Assembly (NCBI RefSeq): GCF_021403115.1
Contig: NZ_JAJSSH010000002.1
Location: forward strand, 124,001 to 188,000
Direction: 5' to 3'
Source of the DNA: Sphingobium sufflavum
GTDB taxonomy: Bacteria; Pseudomonadota; Alphaproteobacteria; Sphingomonadales; Sphingomonadaceae
Length of the DNA stretch: 64,000 nt
This document shows, in pieces, positions 10,310-21,106 of the stretch; position 1 is the stretch's first letter, and each line of letters starts with the position of its first letter. The notes under the pieces are model-generated. The model made no database searches. It saw nothing but the letters and a program-made list of their open reading frames with translations, and was not told where the DNA came from. The translations under genes were made by a program, and so were the position numbers.

Positions 10310-10597
10310 ATGGCATTCCGTCCGCTGCACGACCGCGTGCTCGTTCGCCGCATCGAAGCTGAAGAGAAGACCGCTGGCGGCATCATCATCCCCGATACCG
10401 CCAAGGAAAAGCCGCAAGAGGGCGAGATCGTCTCCGTCGGCACCGGCACCAAGGCCGAAGATGGCAAGGTGACGCCGCTCGACGTCAAGGCTGGCGACCG
10501 CGTGCTGTTCGGCAAATGGTCGGGCACTGAGGTTAAGGTCGACGGCCAGGACCTACTCATCATGAAGGAAAGCGACATTCTCGGCGTCATCGGCTGA
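10310..10597 (+). CDS. groES: co-chaperonin GroES
   Basis: A 95-residue Hsp10 subunit of standard length. It begins [29 protein letters not shown], containing the family signature, includes the mobile loop region ([18 protein letters not shown]) that docks on GroEL, and ends in [10 protein letters not shown]. It forms the heptameric lid of the folding chamber in the cytoplasm. It is the first gene of the HrcA/CIRCE-controlled operon, with groEL starting 64 bases later. Confidence 0.97.
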   Translation: MAFRPLHDRVLVRRIEAEEKTAGGIIIPDTAKEKPQEGEIVSVGTGTKAEDGKVTPLDVKAGDRVLFGKWSGTEVKVDGQDLLIMKESDILGVIG

Positions 10598-10646
10598 TCC
10601 GCTGACCCGATTGTTGCAGTTTCAGATCCACAGTTTTTCAGACTAG

Positions 10647-12308
<1,662 letters not shown>

Positions 12309-12342
12309 TCGAAGTTCTGTCGGTCATTCGATCAAGAAAGAA

Positions 12343-12374
12343 GGGCCGGAGGAGCAATCCTCCGGTCCTTTTTC
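12343..12374 (+). terminator. intrinsic terminator of groESL
   Basis: A GC-rich stem (ggccggagga with tcctccggtcc) with a GCAA tetraloop is followed by five T residues, 35 bases after the groEL stop. The convergent esterase gene ends about 50 bases further on. Confidence 0.85.
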
Positions 12375-12425
12375 ATTAGTTGGCAGATAATGCGGCGCTG
12401 GCTGGAGAGGCCGCTGACCGCCGAT

Positions 12426-13130
12426 CTATTTCTCCAGCTTGTTCGCGACCATGGGCGACAGCCTGGCGACGATTGTCGCTACCCCTTTGGCGTTGGGGTG
12501 GATGCCGTCGGGCAGTTTCAGTTCCCGATGGTCGATCACCCCGTGGAGGAAGAAGGGATAGAGCGGTACGCCGAATTTCTTCGCAAGGTCGGGGTAGATG
12601 GGATTGAACGCCCCCGCATAATCCGGCCCCATATTGGGGGAGGCGAGCATCCCGGTGAGCATGACGGGCAGACCGCGCTTTTGCAATTCGGTGATTATGG
12701 CGGCGAGATTGGCGCGGGTCGCGTCCGGTTCCAGACCGCGCAGCATGTCGTTGCCGCCAAGACCGACCAGCACAAGGTCGGGCTTGCGGGGCAGGCCGTC
12801 GAGCGTGAAGGCAAGGCGGGCCAGACCCGCCGCGCTGGTATCGCCCGAAACGCCGCCATTCACCACGAGCGCCTTGAGCGATCCGGCGGTCAGGGCCTGT
12901 TCGAGGACAGGCGCCAATCCCTCCGACGGACCAAGATTATAGCCTGCATAGAGACTGTCGCCGAACACCAGAACCAGCTTCGTATCGGCCGGTACCGCAG
13001 TATCGGCGGAGGATATCGGTGCGGTGGCCATCACCCTATTGGACCCATTCTGCTCCGGTGCGGATGGCGAACAGGCGATGGCCAGTTGGACAAGCGCCAG
13101 ACAAGCTCCATATTGGCGAAATCTCGCCAT
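12426..13130 (-). CDS. tesA: arylesterase / TesA-like GDSL lipase, lipoprotein
   Basis: A 234-residue SGNH hydrolase. Block I is VFGDSLYAGYN (nucleophile Ser59), block III GGNDML, and block V DGIHPN (Asp208, His211). The N-terminus (MARFRQYGACLALVQLAIAC) looks like a lipoprotein signal with Cys20 as the lipid anchor, so it should be a periplasmic membrane-bound thioesterase/lysophospholipase/arylesterase. The ATG at 13130 is chosen because gaggag lies seven bases upstream; an open frame continues upstream but runs into the divergent transporter. Divergent arrangement with a ybbA-ybbP pair is the same as tesA-ybbAP in E. coli. Confidence 0.88.
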   Translation of the reverse strand: MARFRQYGACLALVQLAIACSPSAPEQNGSNRVMATAPISSADTAVPADTKLVLVFGDSLYAGYNLGPSEGLAPVLEQALTAGSLKALVVNGGVSGDTSAAGLARLAFTLDGLPRKPDLVLVGLGGNDMLRGLEPDATRANLAAIITELQKRGLPVMLTGMLASPNMGPDYAGAFNPIYPDLAKKFGVPLYPFFLHGVIDHRELKLPDGIHPNAKGVATIVARLSPMVANKLEK

Positions 13131-13137
13131 GACCAAT

Positions 13138-13149
13138 CTCCTCAAGGAG
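13138..13149. promoter_or_regulatory. palindromic ribosome-binding region shared by two divergent genes
   Basis: The sequence CTCCT-CA-AGGAG offers an AAGGAG to the plus-strand ATG at 13162 (12-base spacing) and, on the other strand, a GAGGAG to the minus-strand ATG at 13130 (7-base spacing). The two mRNAs must therefore overlap at their 5' ends. Confidence 0.6.
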
Positions 13150-13161
13150 CGCCCTTTCTTC

Positions 13162-13851
13162 ATGCACGCGACCATAGACCAGGCCCATATTGCGATCCGG
13201 GCGCGCAATGTCACCCTCTCGCTCGGCACGACCGCCATATTGAAAGGGGTCGACCTCGACATCGCCAAGGGGGAGAGCTTGGCGATCCTCGGCGCGTCAG
13301 GATCGGGCAAGTCGTCGCTGATGGCGGTTCTGTCCGGGCTGGAGCGGGCGAGCGGGGGATCGGTATCCATTGCGGGCGTCGATTTCGGCGCGCTGGACGA
13401 GGATGCATTGGCGCGAGCGCGCCGGGGACGGATCGGCATCATCCTCCAGTCCTTCCACCTCCTTCCCACCATGACGGCGCTGGAGAATGTGGCTGTTCCG
13501 CTGGAGCTGGCGGGGCATGACCATGCCTTTGTCCGTGCGGGGGAAGAATTGTCGGCGGTGGGGCTGGGTCATCGGATCGACCATTATCCGACGCAACTGT
13601 CGGGCGGCGAGCAGCAGCGTGTCGCCATCGCGCGCGCCATGGCGCCGGAGCCGGACATCCTTTTCGCCGACGAGCCGACCGGCAACCTTGACGCTACGAC
13701 GGGCGCGGCGGTGATCGACCTGTTGTTCACGCGGCAGCGGGCAGCGGGCGCGACCCTCCTCATCATCACCCATGATCCGGGGCTGGCGGAACGGTGCGAC
13801 CGCATCGTCGAGATGCGCGATGGGCAGATCGTGGCCGAGCGACGCCCGTGA
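13162..13851 (+). CDS. ybbA: ABC transporter ATP-binding protein, YbbA/LolD type
   Basis: A 229-residue ATPase with all motifs intact: Walker A GASGSGKS, Q-loop in ILQSFHLLPTMTALENV, signature LSGGEQQRVAIARAMA, Walker B ILFADEPTGNLD and the switch histidine in IITHD. It belongs to the MacB/LolD/YbbA group. The start at 13162 (MHATIDQAH) follows AAGGAG; an ATG at 13129 is in frame but lacks a ribosome-binding site and overlaps the start codon of the divergent esterase. It overlaps or abuts the large permease gene downstream and must be its ATPase. Confidence 0.9.
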   Translation: MHATIDQAHIAIRARNVTLSLGTTAILKGVDLDIAKGESLAILGASGSGKSSLMAVLSGLERASGGSVSIAGVDFGALDEDALARARRGRIGIILQSFHLLPTMTALENVAVPLELAGHDHAFVRAGEELSAVGLGHRIDHYPTQLSGGEQQRVAIARAMAPEPDILFADEPTGNLDATTGAAVIDLLFTRQRAAGATLLIITHDPGLAERCDRIVEMRDGQIVAERRP

Positions 13852-13862
13852 AGACGACGCCC

Positions 13863-16400
13863 ATGAAGACTTTGGGCTGGGGCGCCAGTTGGCGCATCGC
13901 ACGGCGAGACCTGCACGCGGGCTTTCGCGGCCTGCGCCTGCTTTTTCTCTGCCTGTTCCTGGGCGTGGGAACGCTGGCGGCGATCGGCAGCCTGACCGCC
14001 TCCATCACCGGTGAAATCGCGGCGCGGGGCCAGACCATCCTCGGCGGCGATATTGAGGTGCAACTGACGCAGCGGGAGCTGGACGCCGGGCATCGCGCCG
14101 CCCTTTCCAGACTGGGCGCGTTCAGCGAGACGATCCGCATGCGTGCCATGGCGCAGGAGGCCGGAGACGCGGGTAAGGGCAAGTCGCCCGCCGTGCTGAC
14201 CGAACTGAAGGGCGTCGATGGGGCCTACCCGCTTTATGGCGCGTTGGCCCTCCAGCATGGAACATACGCGCCGCTGCCTGCCGATCGCATTCTGATCGGC
14301 CCGGCGCTGGCCGAGCGGCTGGGCGTAGGGCGTGGTGACCGGCTACGCTATGGACAGGCGATTTTCACTATCGCCGACATTATCGTCGACGAACCGGATC
14401 GTGTCGGGGAGGGCTTTACCCTCGGCCCGGTCGGCATCGTGTCGATGGAGGGTCTGCGCCGCACCCAACTGATCCAGCCGGGCAGTCTGTTCAGCAGCAA
14501 ATATCGCATCCGGCTGTCTCCTGGCGAGGATGCCCATGCCCTGCGCGAGGGGCTGGAGAAACGCTACGCTACAGAAGGCTGGGAATATAAGGACCGGGAA
14601 CGGGCCGCGCCCGGCACCAACCGTTTCATCGAACGGATGGGGCAATTTCTGTCGCTGATCGGGCTGACCGCCCTGATCGTGGCGGGGATCGGCGTCAGCA
14701 ATGGTGTCGGCTCCTATCTGGCGCTCAAGCGCGGCAGTCTGGCCACGATGAAGATATTGGGTGCGACCTCGGCTGACATAGAGCGTATCTATCTGTTGCA
14801 ACTGGGCGCTGTGGCAGTGGTCGCGATCCTGCTGGGCTTGGGCGTGGGCGCGATTATGCCCCCGGCCATCGTCATGTTGGCGGGTGATGTGTTGCCGGTG
14901 CAGCCGGGGTTTCGGTTGCATGTCCAGCCACTGGTGACCAGTGCGGTCTATGGTCTGTTGATCGCCCTCATCTTTACCTTGCCGCCCCTTGCACGGGCAC
15001 GCACGGCACCTGCCGCCGCCCTGTTCCGTGCGGCGGTCGATCCCCGCCATGGACGGGACCGGCGCACGCTGATCGGCGTAGGTGGAGCGGCGCTGATGCT
15101 GGTTGCCATTGTGCTGGGTACAGCGCGGGAGCCATTGTTCGCGGCGGCGGTGTTGGGTGCGACGGGAGCGGTGTTGCTCCTGCTCCTGTTGCTCGGTCGG
15201 CTTGTCAGCCTGATCGCGCGGCGCGTGCCCTGGCCGCGGCGGCCGCTGCTGCGTCTTGCCATCGCGAATCTCTACCGCCCCGGTGCGCAGACCGGAGCCT
15301 TGGTGGTGGCGCTGGGACTGGCGCTGACTCTGTTCGTCACGCTGGCGGGTATCCAGACCAGCCTGAATGCGGAGATTGCCCGGACGGTGCCGAAGAAGGC
15401 GCCCAATCTCTTCATCCTCGACCTGCCCTCGCCCAGCGAAGCGGCCTTTCGCACCATAGTGGAGAAACAGAGCGCGGGCGCGAGGTTGAACATCGTACCC
15501 ACCTTGCGTGGCACGGTTGTCGCCTATGCCGGGCAGCGCGTCGCTGACCTGAAGGAACAACCGGAGGGCGCATGGATATTGCGCGGCGAGCGCGGGGTGA
15601 CCTACAGCGCGACCCTGCCCGAAGGCAGCGTTGTCACAGCCGGGCAATGGTGGCCCCGCGACTATAGTGGGCCCCCGCTGCTGTCCATCGACGAGGAACA
15701 GGCAAAGGCTCTGGGGGTCGGGGTCGGCGACAGCATGACGGTCAGCGTGCTGGGCCGGGAGATAGAGGCGCGCATCGCCTCGCTTCGCAAGGTCAATTGG
15801 GAGACGATGGGCTTCAACTATGTGCTGGTCTTCTCCCCCAACACATTGGCGACCGCTCCGCACAGCCTGACCGCGACGATCAGCATGGCGGCTGGCAAGG
15901 CCGGGGAGGCGCAGGAAAATGCGATGACCCGCGTGTTGCTCGGCGCGTTTCCCGGTGCGTCGGTGATCGCTGTGGGGGAAATGATCGGCCAGATCAGTGG
16001 ACTGCTCGACCAGATGACAGGCGCGATCCTGTGGGCGGCCTCCATCACCATTCTCGCGGGCATCGCCGTGCTGGTGGGCGCGATCGCCGCCTCCCGGCAG
16101 GCGCGCACCTATGACAGCGTGATCCTCAAGACGCTGGGCGCGACGCGGGCGCAGGTTCTGGGCACGCAGGCGCTGGAATATGGGTTGCTGGCGCTGATGC
16201 TGGCGGCGGTGTCGCTGTTGCTGGGAACCTTGGCGGCGTGGTTCGTGATCGTGCAGATATTTGCGTTCAACTGGTCACCGGACTGGGGCGTGGTACTCGG
16301 CACGCTGGCGGGCGGAGCGGTGCTGACGCTGGGGATCGGGCTGGCGGGGTCTATCCCGATGATGTCGGTTCGGCCGGCGCGGGCGTTGCGGCAGTTGTAG
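13863..16400 (+). CDS. ybbP: large ABC exporter permease, YbbP family (FtsX-like)
   Basis: An 845-residue protein with an N-terminal transmembrane segment (LRLLFLCLFLGVGTLAAIGSL), a MacB-like periplasmic region, and two FtsX permease modules with groups of transmembrane helices (about residues 255-430 and 715-840), ending MMSVRPARALRQL. This is the layout of YbbP, which with YbbA and TesA is thought to handle hydrophobic or lipid-derived compounds in the periplasm. The ATG at 13863 is used; a GTG at 13848 overlaps the ybbA stop (GTGA) and would suit translational coupling. Confidence 0.88.
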   Translation: MKTLGWGASWRIARRDLHAGFRGLRLLFLCLFLGVGTLAAIGSLTASITGEIAARGQTILGGDIEVQLTQRELDAGHRAALSRLGAFSETIRMRAMAQEAGDAGKGKSPAVLTELKGVDGAYPLYGALALQHGTYAPLPADRILIGPALAERLGVGRGDRLRYGQAIFTIADIIVDEPDRVGEGFTLGPVGIVSMEGLRRTQLIQPGSLFSSKYRIRLSPGEDAHALREGLEKRYATEGWEYKDRERAAPGTNRFIERMGQFLSLIGLTALIVAGIGVSNGVGSYLALKRGSLATMKILGATSADIERIYLLQLGAVAVVAILLGLGVGAIMPPAIVMLAGDVLPVQPGFRLHVQPLVTSAVYGLLIALIFTLPPLARARTAPAAALFRAAVDPRHGRDRRTLIGVGGAALMLVAIVLGTAREPLFAAAVLGATGAVLLLLLLLGRLVSLIARRVPWPRRPLLRLAIANLYRPGAQTGALVVALGLALTLFVTLAGIQTSLNAEIARTVPKKAPNLFILDLPSPSEAAFRTIVEKQSAGARLNIVPTLRGTVVAYAGQRVADLKEQPEGAWILRGERGVTYSATLPEGSVVTAGQWWPRDYSGPPLLSIDEEQAKALGVGVGDSMTVSVLGREIEARIASLRKVNWETMGFNYVLVFSPNTLATAPHSLTATISMAAGKAGEAQENAMTRVLLGAFPGASVIAVGEMIGQISGLLDQMTGAILWAASITILAGIAVLVGAIAASRQARTYDSVILKTLGATRAQVLGTQALEYGLLALMLAAVSLLLGTLAAWFVIVQIFAFNWSPDWGVVLGTLAGGAVLTLGIGLAGSIPMMSVRPARALRQL

Positions 16401-16512
16401 AGAGGAAGCGGGATGGCTGGCTGGTGGTCGGCTGTCCCGCTGCCATTCGATCCGCAGAATGAGTCGGAGAAATGTGCGGCGGGCCGGCCGGGGGAGTCGG
16501 TTGTTCGGCGCC

Positions 16513-17913
16513 CTACTGCCCAGCGGCTGTCGCCTGATCGCCACCGAGTGCGCGGTAAAGGGCGATGCGGTTGGCGACGAGGGTAAGGCGGGTGGCGATT
16601 TCCTGCTGCTGGGCGCTGTACAGGCTGCGCTGCGCGTCGAGATTTTCCAGATAGCTGTCCACCCCGCCGCGATAGCGCGCCTCGGTCAGGCGGGCGGTGT
16701 CGCTAGAGGCGGTGACGCGCGCGGTGGACGCGCGCATCTCATCTGCGATCGTGCCCTGCCGGGCCAGTGCGTCGGCGACTTCGCGGAAGGCGGTCTGGAT
16801 TGCCTTCTCATAGACCGCGAGGGCGGCGTCGCGCTGCGCCTTGCTGGCCGCTACGCCTGCGCGAACGCCGCCCGCGGAGAAGATCGCCTGGTTCGCATCG
16901 CCGCCGATATTGTTGTGGAACGACGCCGAGTCGAGAAGCGTGCGGAGAGAATCGCTGGCAAAGCCTAGCAGGCCGGTGAGCGTGATGCGCGGGAACAGCG
17001 CCGCGCGGGCCACGCCAATCTCCGCGTTGGCGGCGCGCAGGCCATATTCGGCTTCCAGCACATCCGGGCGACGCAATAATATGTCTGAGCTGGCGCCGGG
17101 CGGCAGCGTCGCCACGGTTCCTGCCACCTCATCCAGACGGGTCGGCAGCAGCGACGCATCCACCGGCGCACCGACGAGCAAGCGCAGCAGGTTTACATCC
17201 TGCGCCAGCGCGGTCGTTTGTGCCGCAACGTCGGCCTGTGCAGTCGCCAATATCTGCTCGGCTTGCCGCAGGTCGGTGCGGGGTGCGATACCACCTTTCA
17301 ATCGCGCGGCGGTCAGGCCGACGCTGCGCTGGGCGCTCGCGACGGTGTCTTGCGCAATGCGCAGCAGTTCGGCATCGGCGGCATGGGTCGACCAGGCATC
17401 GGCAATATCGGCGACGAGGCCGAGTCGGACGGTGCGTGCGGCTGCCTCCGTCGAGAGGGCGCGTTGCCGTTCTGCATCCGTGGCGTTGGCAAGGCGGCCG
17501 AACAGGTCCAATTCGAAGGCGCTGATCCCGGCGTCGAGCGCAAAGCTGCTGCTGGCGGCGCGGTTGGCGCCGCTGTCCCGGCTGGCGCTTAAGCCGGTGA
17601 CGATCTCCGGAAATTGCTGCGCGCGCTGGACACGTACTTGCGCGCGCGCGGCGGCGAGATTGGCGGCGGCTTCGCGCAGGTCGCGGTTGTTGGCCAGCGC
17701 CTGCTCCACCAGTGCCTGGAGCCGGGCATCGCGGAAGATGTCGCGGTAGGATATCGTCGGCACACCCGCCTCCGACCGGACCAGATAGGCATCGCCCACC
17801 GGCCAAGAGAGCGGCACGGGCGGTGCAGGCCGTTCATATCCGGGCGCCATCGAACAGGCCGATAGAGCGGTGGCAAGCAGGGGAGGAAGATGGCGGAGCG
17901 GCCGGCGGGTCAT
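16513..17913 (-). CDS. RND efflux system outer-membrane lipoprotein, NodT/OprM family
   Basis: A 466-residue TolC-like channel. The signal peptide ends in a lipobox (LLATALSACS), followed by the family's YERPAPPVP segment and two repeats of long helices and strands; the second half carries LLRRPDVLEAEYGLRAANAEIGVARAALFPRITLTG, diagnostic of NodT-family factors. It forms the exit duct for the RND pump encoded just upstream. Its ATG overlaps the permease stop by four bases (ATGA), so translation is coupled. Confidence 0.93.
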   Translation of the reverse strand: MTRRPLRHLPPLLATALSACSMAPGYERPAPPVPLSWPVGDAYLVRSEAGVPTISYRDIFRDARLQALVEQALANNRDLREAAANLAAARAQVRVQRAQQFPEIVTGLSASRDSGANRAASSSFALDAGISAFELDLFGRLANATDAERQRALSTEAAARTVRLGLVADIADAWSTHAADAELLRIAQDTVASAQRSVGLTAARLKGGIAPRTDLRQAEQILATAQADVAAQTTALAQDVNLLRLLVGAPVDASLLPTRLDEVAGTVATLPPGASSDILLRRPDVLEAEYGLRAANAEIGVARAALFPRITLTGLLGFASDSLRTLLDSASFHNNIGGDANQAIFSAGGVRAGVAASKAQRDAALAVYEKAIQTAFREVADALARQGTIADEMRASTARVTASSDTARLTEARYRGGVDSYLENLDAQRSLYSAQQQEIATRLTLVANRIALYRALGGDQATAAGQ

Positions 17914-20900
17914 GCGCGACCCTCCCGACCGAACCGGCGGCGCACTGCCTGCACTCCGTCGCGCACGCCCCGGCGGACCAGCACGAAGAACAGCGGGATA
18001 TAGAACACCGCCAACAATGTGCCGGTGACCATGCCGCCGATGACGGAGGTGCCGATGGCGACGCGGCTGTTGGCGCCCGCACCAGTCGCGATGGCCAGCG
18101 GCAGTACACCGAAGATGAAGGCGAAGCTGGTCATCAGGATTGGACGCAGGCGAATCCGCGCGGCCTCCAGCGCAGCCTCCAGCACGCCCCGGCCCTTGCG
18201 CTCCTCCTGCTCCGCGAACTCGACCATCAGGATGCCGTTCTTTGCCGCCAGACCCATGGTGGTGAGCAGGCCAATCTGGAGATAGACGTCATTCTCCAGC
18301 CCGCGCAGAACAACCGCCAGAATTGCCCCGATCAAGCCCAGGGGCACGATCAGCAGCACCGCCACCGGGATCGACCAGCTTTCATAGAGCGCCGCGAGGC
18401 ACAGGAAGACGACCAGTAGCGACAGGCCATAGAGCAGCGGCCCCTGTGCGCCAGCCTGCCGTTCCTCATAGGAAACGCCGGACCAGGCGACACTGGTGCC
18501 GGGCACTTTTGCCGCCAGATCCGCAATGGCATCCATCGCTTCGCCCGAACTCACGCCCGCGGCCGGTTGGCCCTGAAATTCAAAGGACGACATGCCCTGA
18601 AAGCGCGAGAGGCTGGCAGGCGCCGTGGACCAGCCGATGTGCGAGAAAGCGGAGAAGGGGGCCATCGCCCCGTCCGATCCGCGCACGAACCATTGGCCCA
18701 GACCGGAAGGATCGGAGCGATAGGGCGCATCGCCCTGCACATAGACGCGCTTCACACGGCCCAGTTCGATATAGTCGTTGACGTAGCGACCGCCCCACGC
18801 CGTCGACAGGGTCGCATTGACGTCCGACGGGCTGAGGCCGAGCGCCGTGACCTTCTGCTGGTCCACATCCACTTTCAGGGTGGCGAGGTCGTTGAGATCG
18901 GTCAGGCGGACGGCCTGAAGACGAGGGTCGTTGCTGGCCTCCTGCAACAAGGCGTCGCGCGCGGCGAGGAACTGCGCCCGGTCCATGCCGCTGTTATTCT
19001 GCAACTGCATGGTAAAGCCCGACGATTGGCCGAGGCCACGCACGGCGGGCGGCACGAGCGCGAAAATCTGTGCATCGCGAAGGCCCTTCACCGCGCCGGA
19101 TGTGCGCTGGGCCAGCGCATCCGCCGTGCGCTGCGCACCGGGCCGGTCCTTCCAGTCCACCAGGTTGAGGAAGCCCTGTCCGGTATTCTGGCCGGATGGC
19201 CCGCCGCCCCCGCCGCCGCCCGCGACGATGAAGAGGGTGCGGACGTTCGCTTTTTCCTGATCCAGCAGATAGCGTTCCACGGCGCGCTGCACCTCATAGG
19301 TGCGCTCCAGCGTGGCGCCGGGTGGGAGGCGGGTCTGGAGCGATACCACGCCCTGATCCTCCGTCGGCAGGAAGCCGCTGGGCAGGCGCAGGAACATGAC
19401 GCCCATTACCGCGACGATGAGGACATAAATGCCCAGAAAACGCCATTTGCGGTTAATCACCCGGCCACAGGTTGCGGCATAGCCTTCCTTGAGCCGGTCG
19501 AAACTGTCGTTGAACCAGATCGTCGCCCGCTGAAGCCCCTGTGCTACGCCGGGGAAGTGCCGTGCGAGCCAGCTTTCGCCATGGGCCTCCTCGTCGGGCC
19601 GACGCAGAAGGGTAGAGGTGAGCGCCGGGCTGAGGATCAGCGCAACCAGCACCGACAGCGCCATGGCCGCGATGATCGTGACCGCGAACTGGCGATAGAT
19701 GACACCGGTCGATCCGCCGAAGAAGGCCATGGGCAGGAACACCGCGCACAGGACCAGCGCGATGGCGACCAGCGCGACCTGAATCTCCTTCATTGACTCG
19801 ATCGTCGCTTCGCGCGGCGTCATGCCCGGATTTTCGTGCATCAGCCGCTCGACATTCTCCACCACGACGATGGCGTCGTCGACCAACAGGCCGATGGCGA
19901 GGACAAGGCCGAACAGCGTTAGCGTGTTGATGGAGAAGCCGGTGACATAGAAGACGGCAAAAGTGCCCAGCAGCACCACCGGCACGGCGATGGCGGGGAT
20001 CAGGGTCGCGCGCCAGCTTTGCAGGAACACGAACATGACGATGACGACCAGCGCGATCGCTTCGACCAGCGCCTTGACCACTTCCTCCACCGACAGAGTG
20101 ATGAAGGCGGTGGTGTCATTGGCATAGTCGTGGCTGAGGCCGTCGGGGAAACTGCGCGCCAGTTCGTCCACCTTGGCCTTCACCAGTTCGGCGGTCTTGA
20201 GCGCGTCGGCGCCGGGCGCGAGCGATACCGCCATACCGGCACCGGGATGGCCGTTGAATCGCGAAAGGCTGTTGTAATTTTCGGAGCCGACCTCGACCCG
20301 TGCGACGTCCTTGAGCCGGACGCTCGACCCGTCGGTCAGGGTCTTGAGGACGATGGCCTCGAACTGATCCGGTGTCTGGAGGCGGGCCTGCGCGGTGACG
20401 GTGGCGTTGAGCATCTGCCCCTTGGGCGACGGCAGGCCGCCGACGTCGCCCGCTGCGACCTCCGTGTTCTGTGCGGTGATGGCGGTGACGACATCGCCCG
20501 GCATCAAGGCCACGGCTGCCAGCTTTTGCGGGTTGAGCCATATGCGCATGGCATGGGACGCGCCGAACACATTGACTTCGCCGACGCCCTGCACGCGCGA
20601 CAGCGTGTCCTGGACGTTGGAGGCCAGATAGTCGGAAATTTCCTGATTGGACCGCAGGTTGTTCTTGTCGAAAATGGCGACGAGGAGCAGCGGATCGCTG
20701 TTAGACTTGGTGACACGCACGCCCTGCTGCTGCACCTGGGTCGGCAGGCGGGACACAGCGGCCTGCACCTGATTCTGGACCTGCACCTGCGCAATGTCGG
20801 GGTCGGTGCCCTTGCGGAAGATGGCGGAGATGTTGGCCTGACCGCGTGAACTCGACTGGGAACTGAAATAGAGCAGCCCGTCAAGGCCGGTCAGCGACTG

Positions 20901-21098
20901 CTCCAGCACCTGTGTAACGCTGTTCTCGACCGTCTGGGCATTGGCGCCGGGATAGCTGGCGCGCACATTGATCTGGGTCGGTGCGATGTCCGGATATTGG
21001 GCGATCGGCAGGGCCGATAGCGCGCCAAGGCCCGCAATCATCACGACGATGGCCAGCACCCATGCGAAGATCGGGCGTTCGATGAAGATGCGGGACAT
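17910..21098 (-). CDS. RND multidrug efflux permease, AcrB/MexB (HAE1) type
   Basis: A 1062-residue inner-membrane proton antiporter. The proton-relay aspartates are Asp407 and Asp408 in GLLVDDAIVVVENVER, as in AcrB, and the matching lysine is in LAAKNGILMVEFAE of TM10. The first helix (FAWVLAIVVMIAGLGALSALPIAQYP) and the porter repeats are complete. An oddity is a run of seven glycines at about residues 626-632, where AcrB has its switch loop. It exports drugs or hydrophobic compounds through the adaptor and channel encoded on either side. It is separated by eight bases from the adaptor gene. Confidence 0.94.
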   Translation of the reverse strand: MSRIFIERPIFAWVLAIVVMIAGLGALSALPIAQYPDIAPTQINVRASYPGANAQTVENSVTQVLEQSLTGLDGLLYFSSQSSSRGQANISAIFRKGTDPDIAQVQVQNQVQAAVSRLPTQVQQQGVRVTKSNSDPLLLVAIFDKNNLRSNQEISDYLASNVQDTLSRVQGVGEVNVFGASHAMRIWLNPQKLAAVALMPGDVVTAITAQNTEVAAGDVGGLPSPKGQMLNATVTAQARLQTPDQFEAIVLKTLTDGSSVRLKDVARVEVGSENYNSLSRFNGHPGAGMAVSLAPGADALKTAELVKAKVDELARSFPDGLSHDYANDTTAFITLSVEEVVKALVEAIALVVIVMFVFLQSWRATLIPAIAVPVVLLGTFAVFYVTGFSINTLTLFGLVLAIGLLVDDAIVVVENVERLMHENPGMTPREATIESMKEIQVALVAIALVLCAVFLPMAFFGGSTGVIYRQFAVTIIAAMALSVLVALILSPALTSTLLRRPDEEAHGESWLARHFPGVAQGLQRATIWFNDSFDRLKEGYAATCGRVINRKWRFLGIYVLIVAVMGVMFLRLPSGFLPTEDQGVVSLQTRLPPGATLERTYEVQRAVERYLLDQEKANVRTLFIVAGGGGGGGPSGQNTGQGFLNLVDWKDRPGAQRTADALAQRTSGAVKGLRDAQIFALVPPAVRGLGQSSGFTMQLQNNSGMDRAQFLAARDALLQEASNDPRLQAVRLTDLNDLATLKVDVDQQKVTALGLSPSDVNATLSTAWGGRYVNDYIELGRVKRVYVQGDAPYRSDPSGLGQWFVRGSDGAMAPFSAFSHIGWSTAPASLSRFQGMSSFEFQGQPAAGVSSGEAMDAIADLAAKVPGTSVAWSGVSYEERQAGAQGPLLYGLSLLVVFLCLAALYESWSIPVAVLLIVPLGLIGAILAVVLRGLENDVYLQIGLLTTMGLAAKNGILMVEFAEQEERKGRGVLEAALEAARIRLRPILMTSFAFIFGVLPLAIATGAGANSRVAIGTSVIGGMVTGTLLAVFYIPLFFVLVRRGVRDGVQAVRRRFGREGRA

Positions 21099-21106
21099 GG
21101 GTTGGT

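Noticed and set aside
12390-13520. Plus-strand 376-residue frame across the tesA-like gene
   Set aside because: It is antisense to a complete GDSL hydrolase and lacks domain features.
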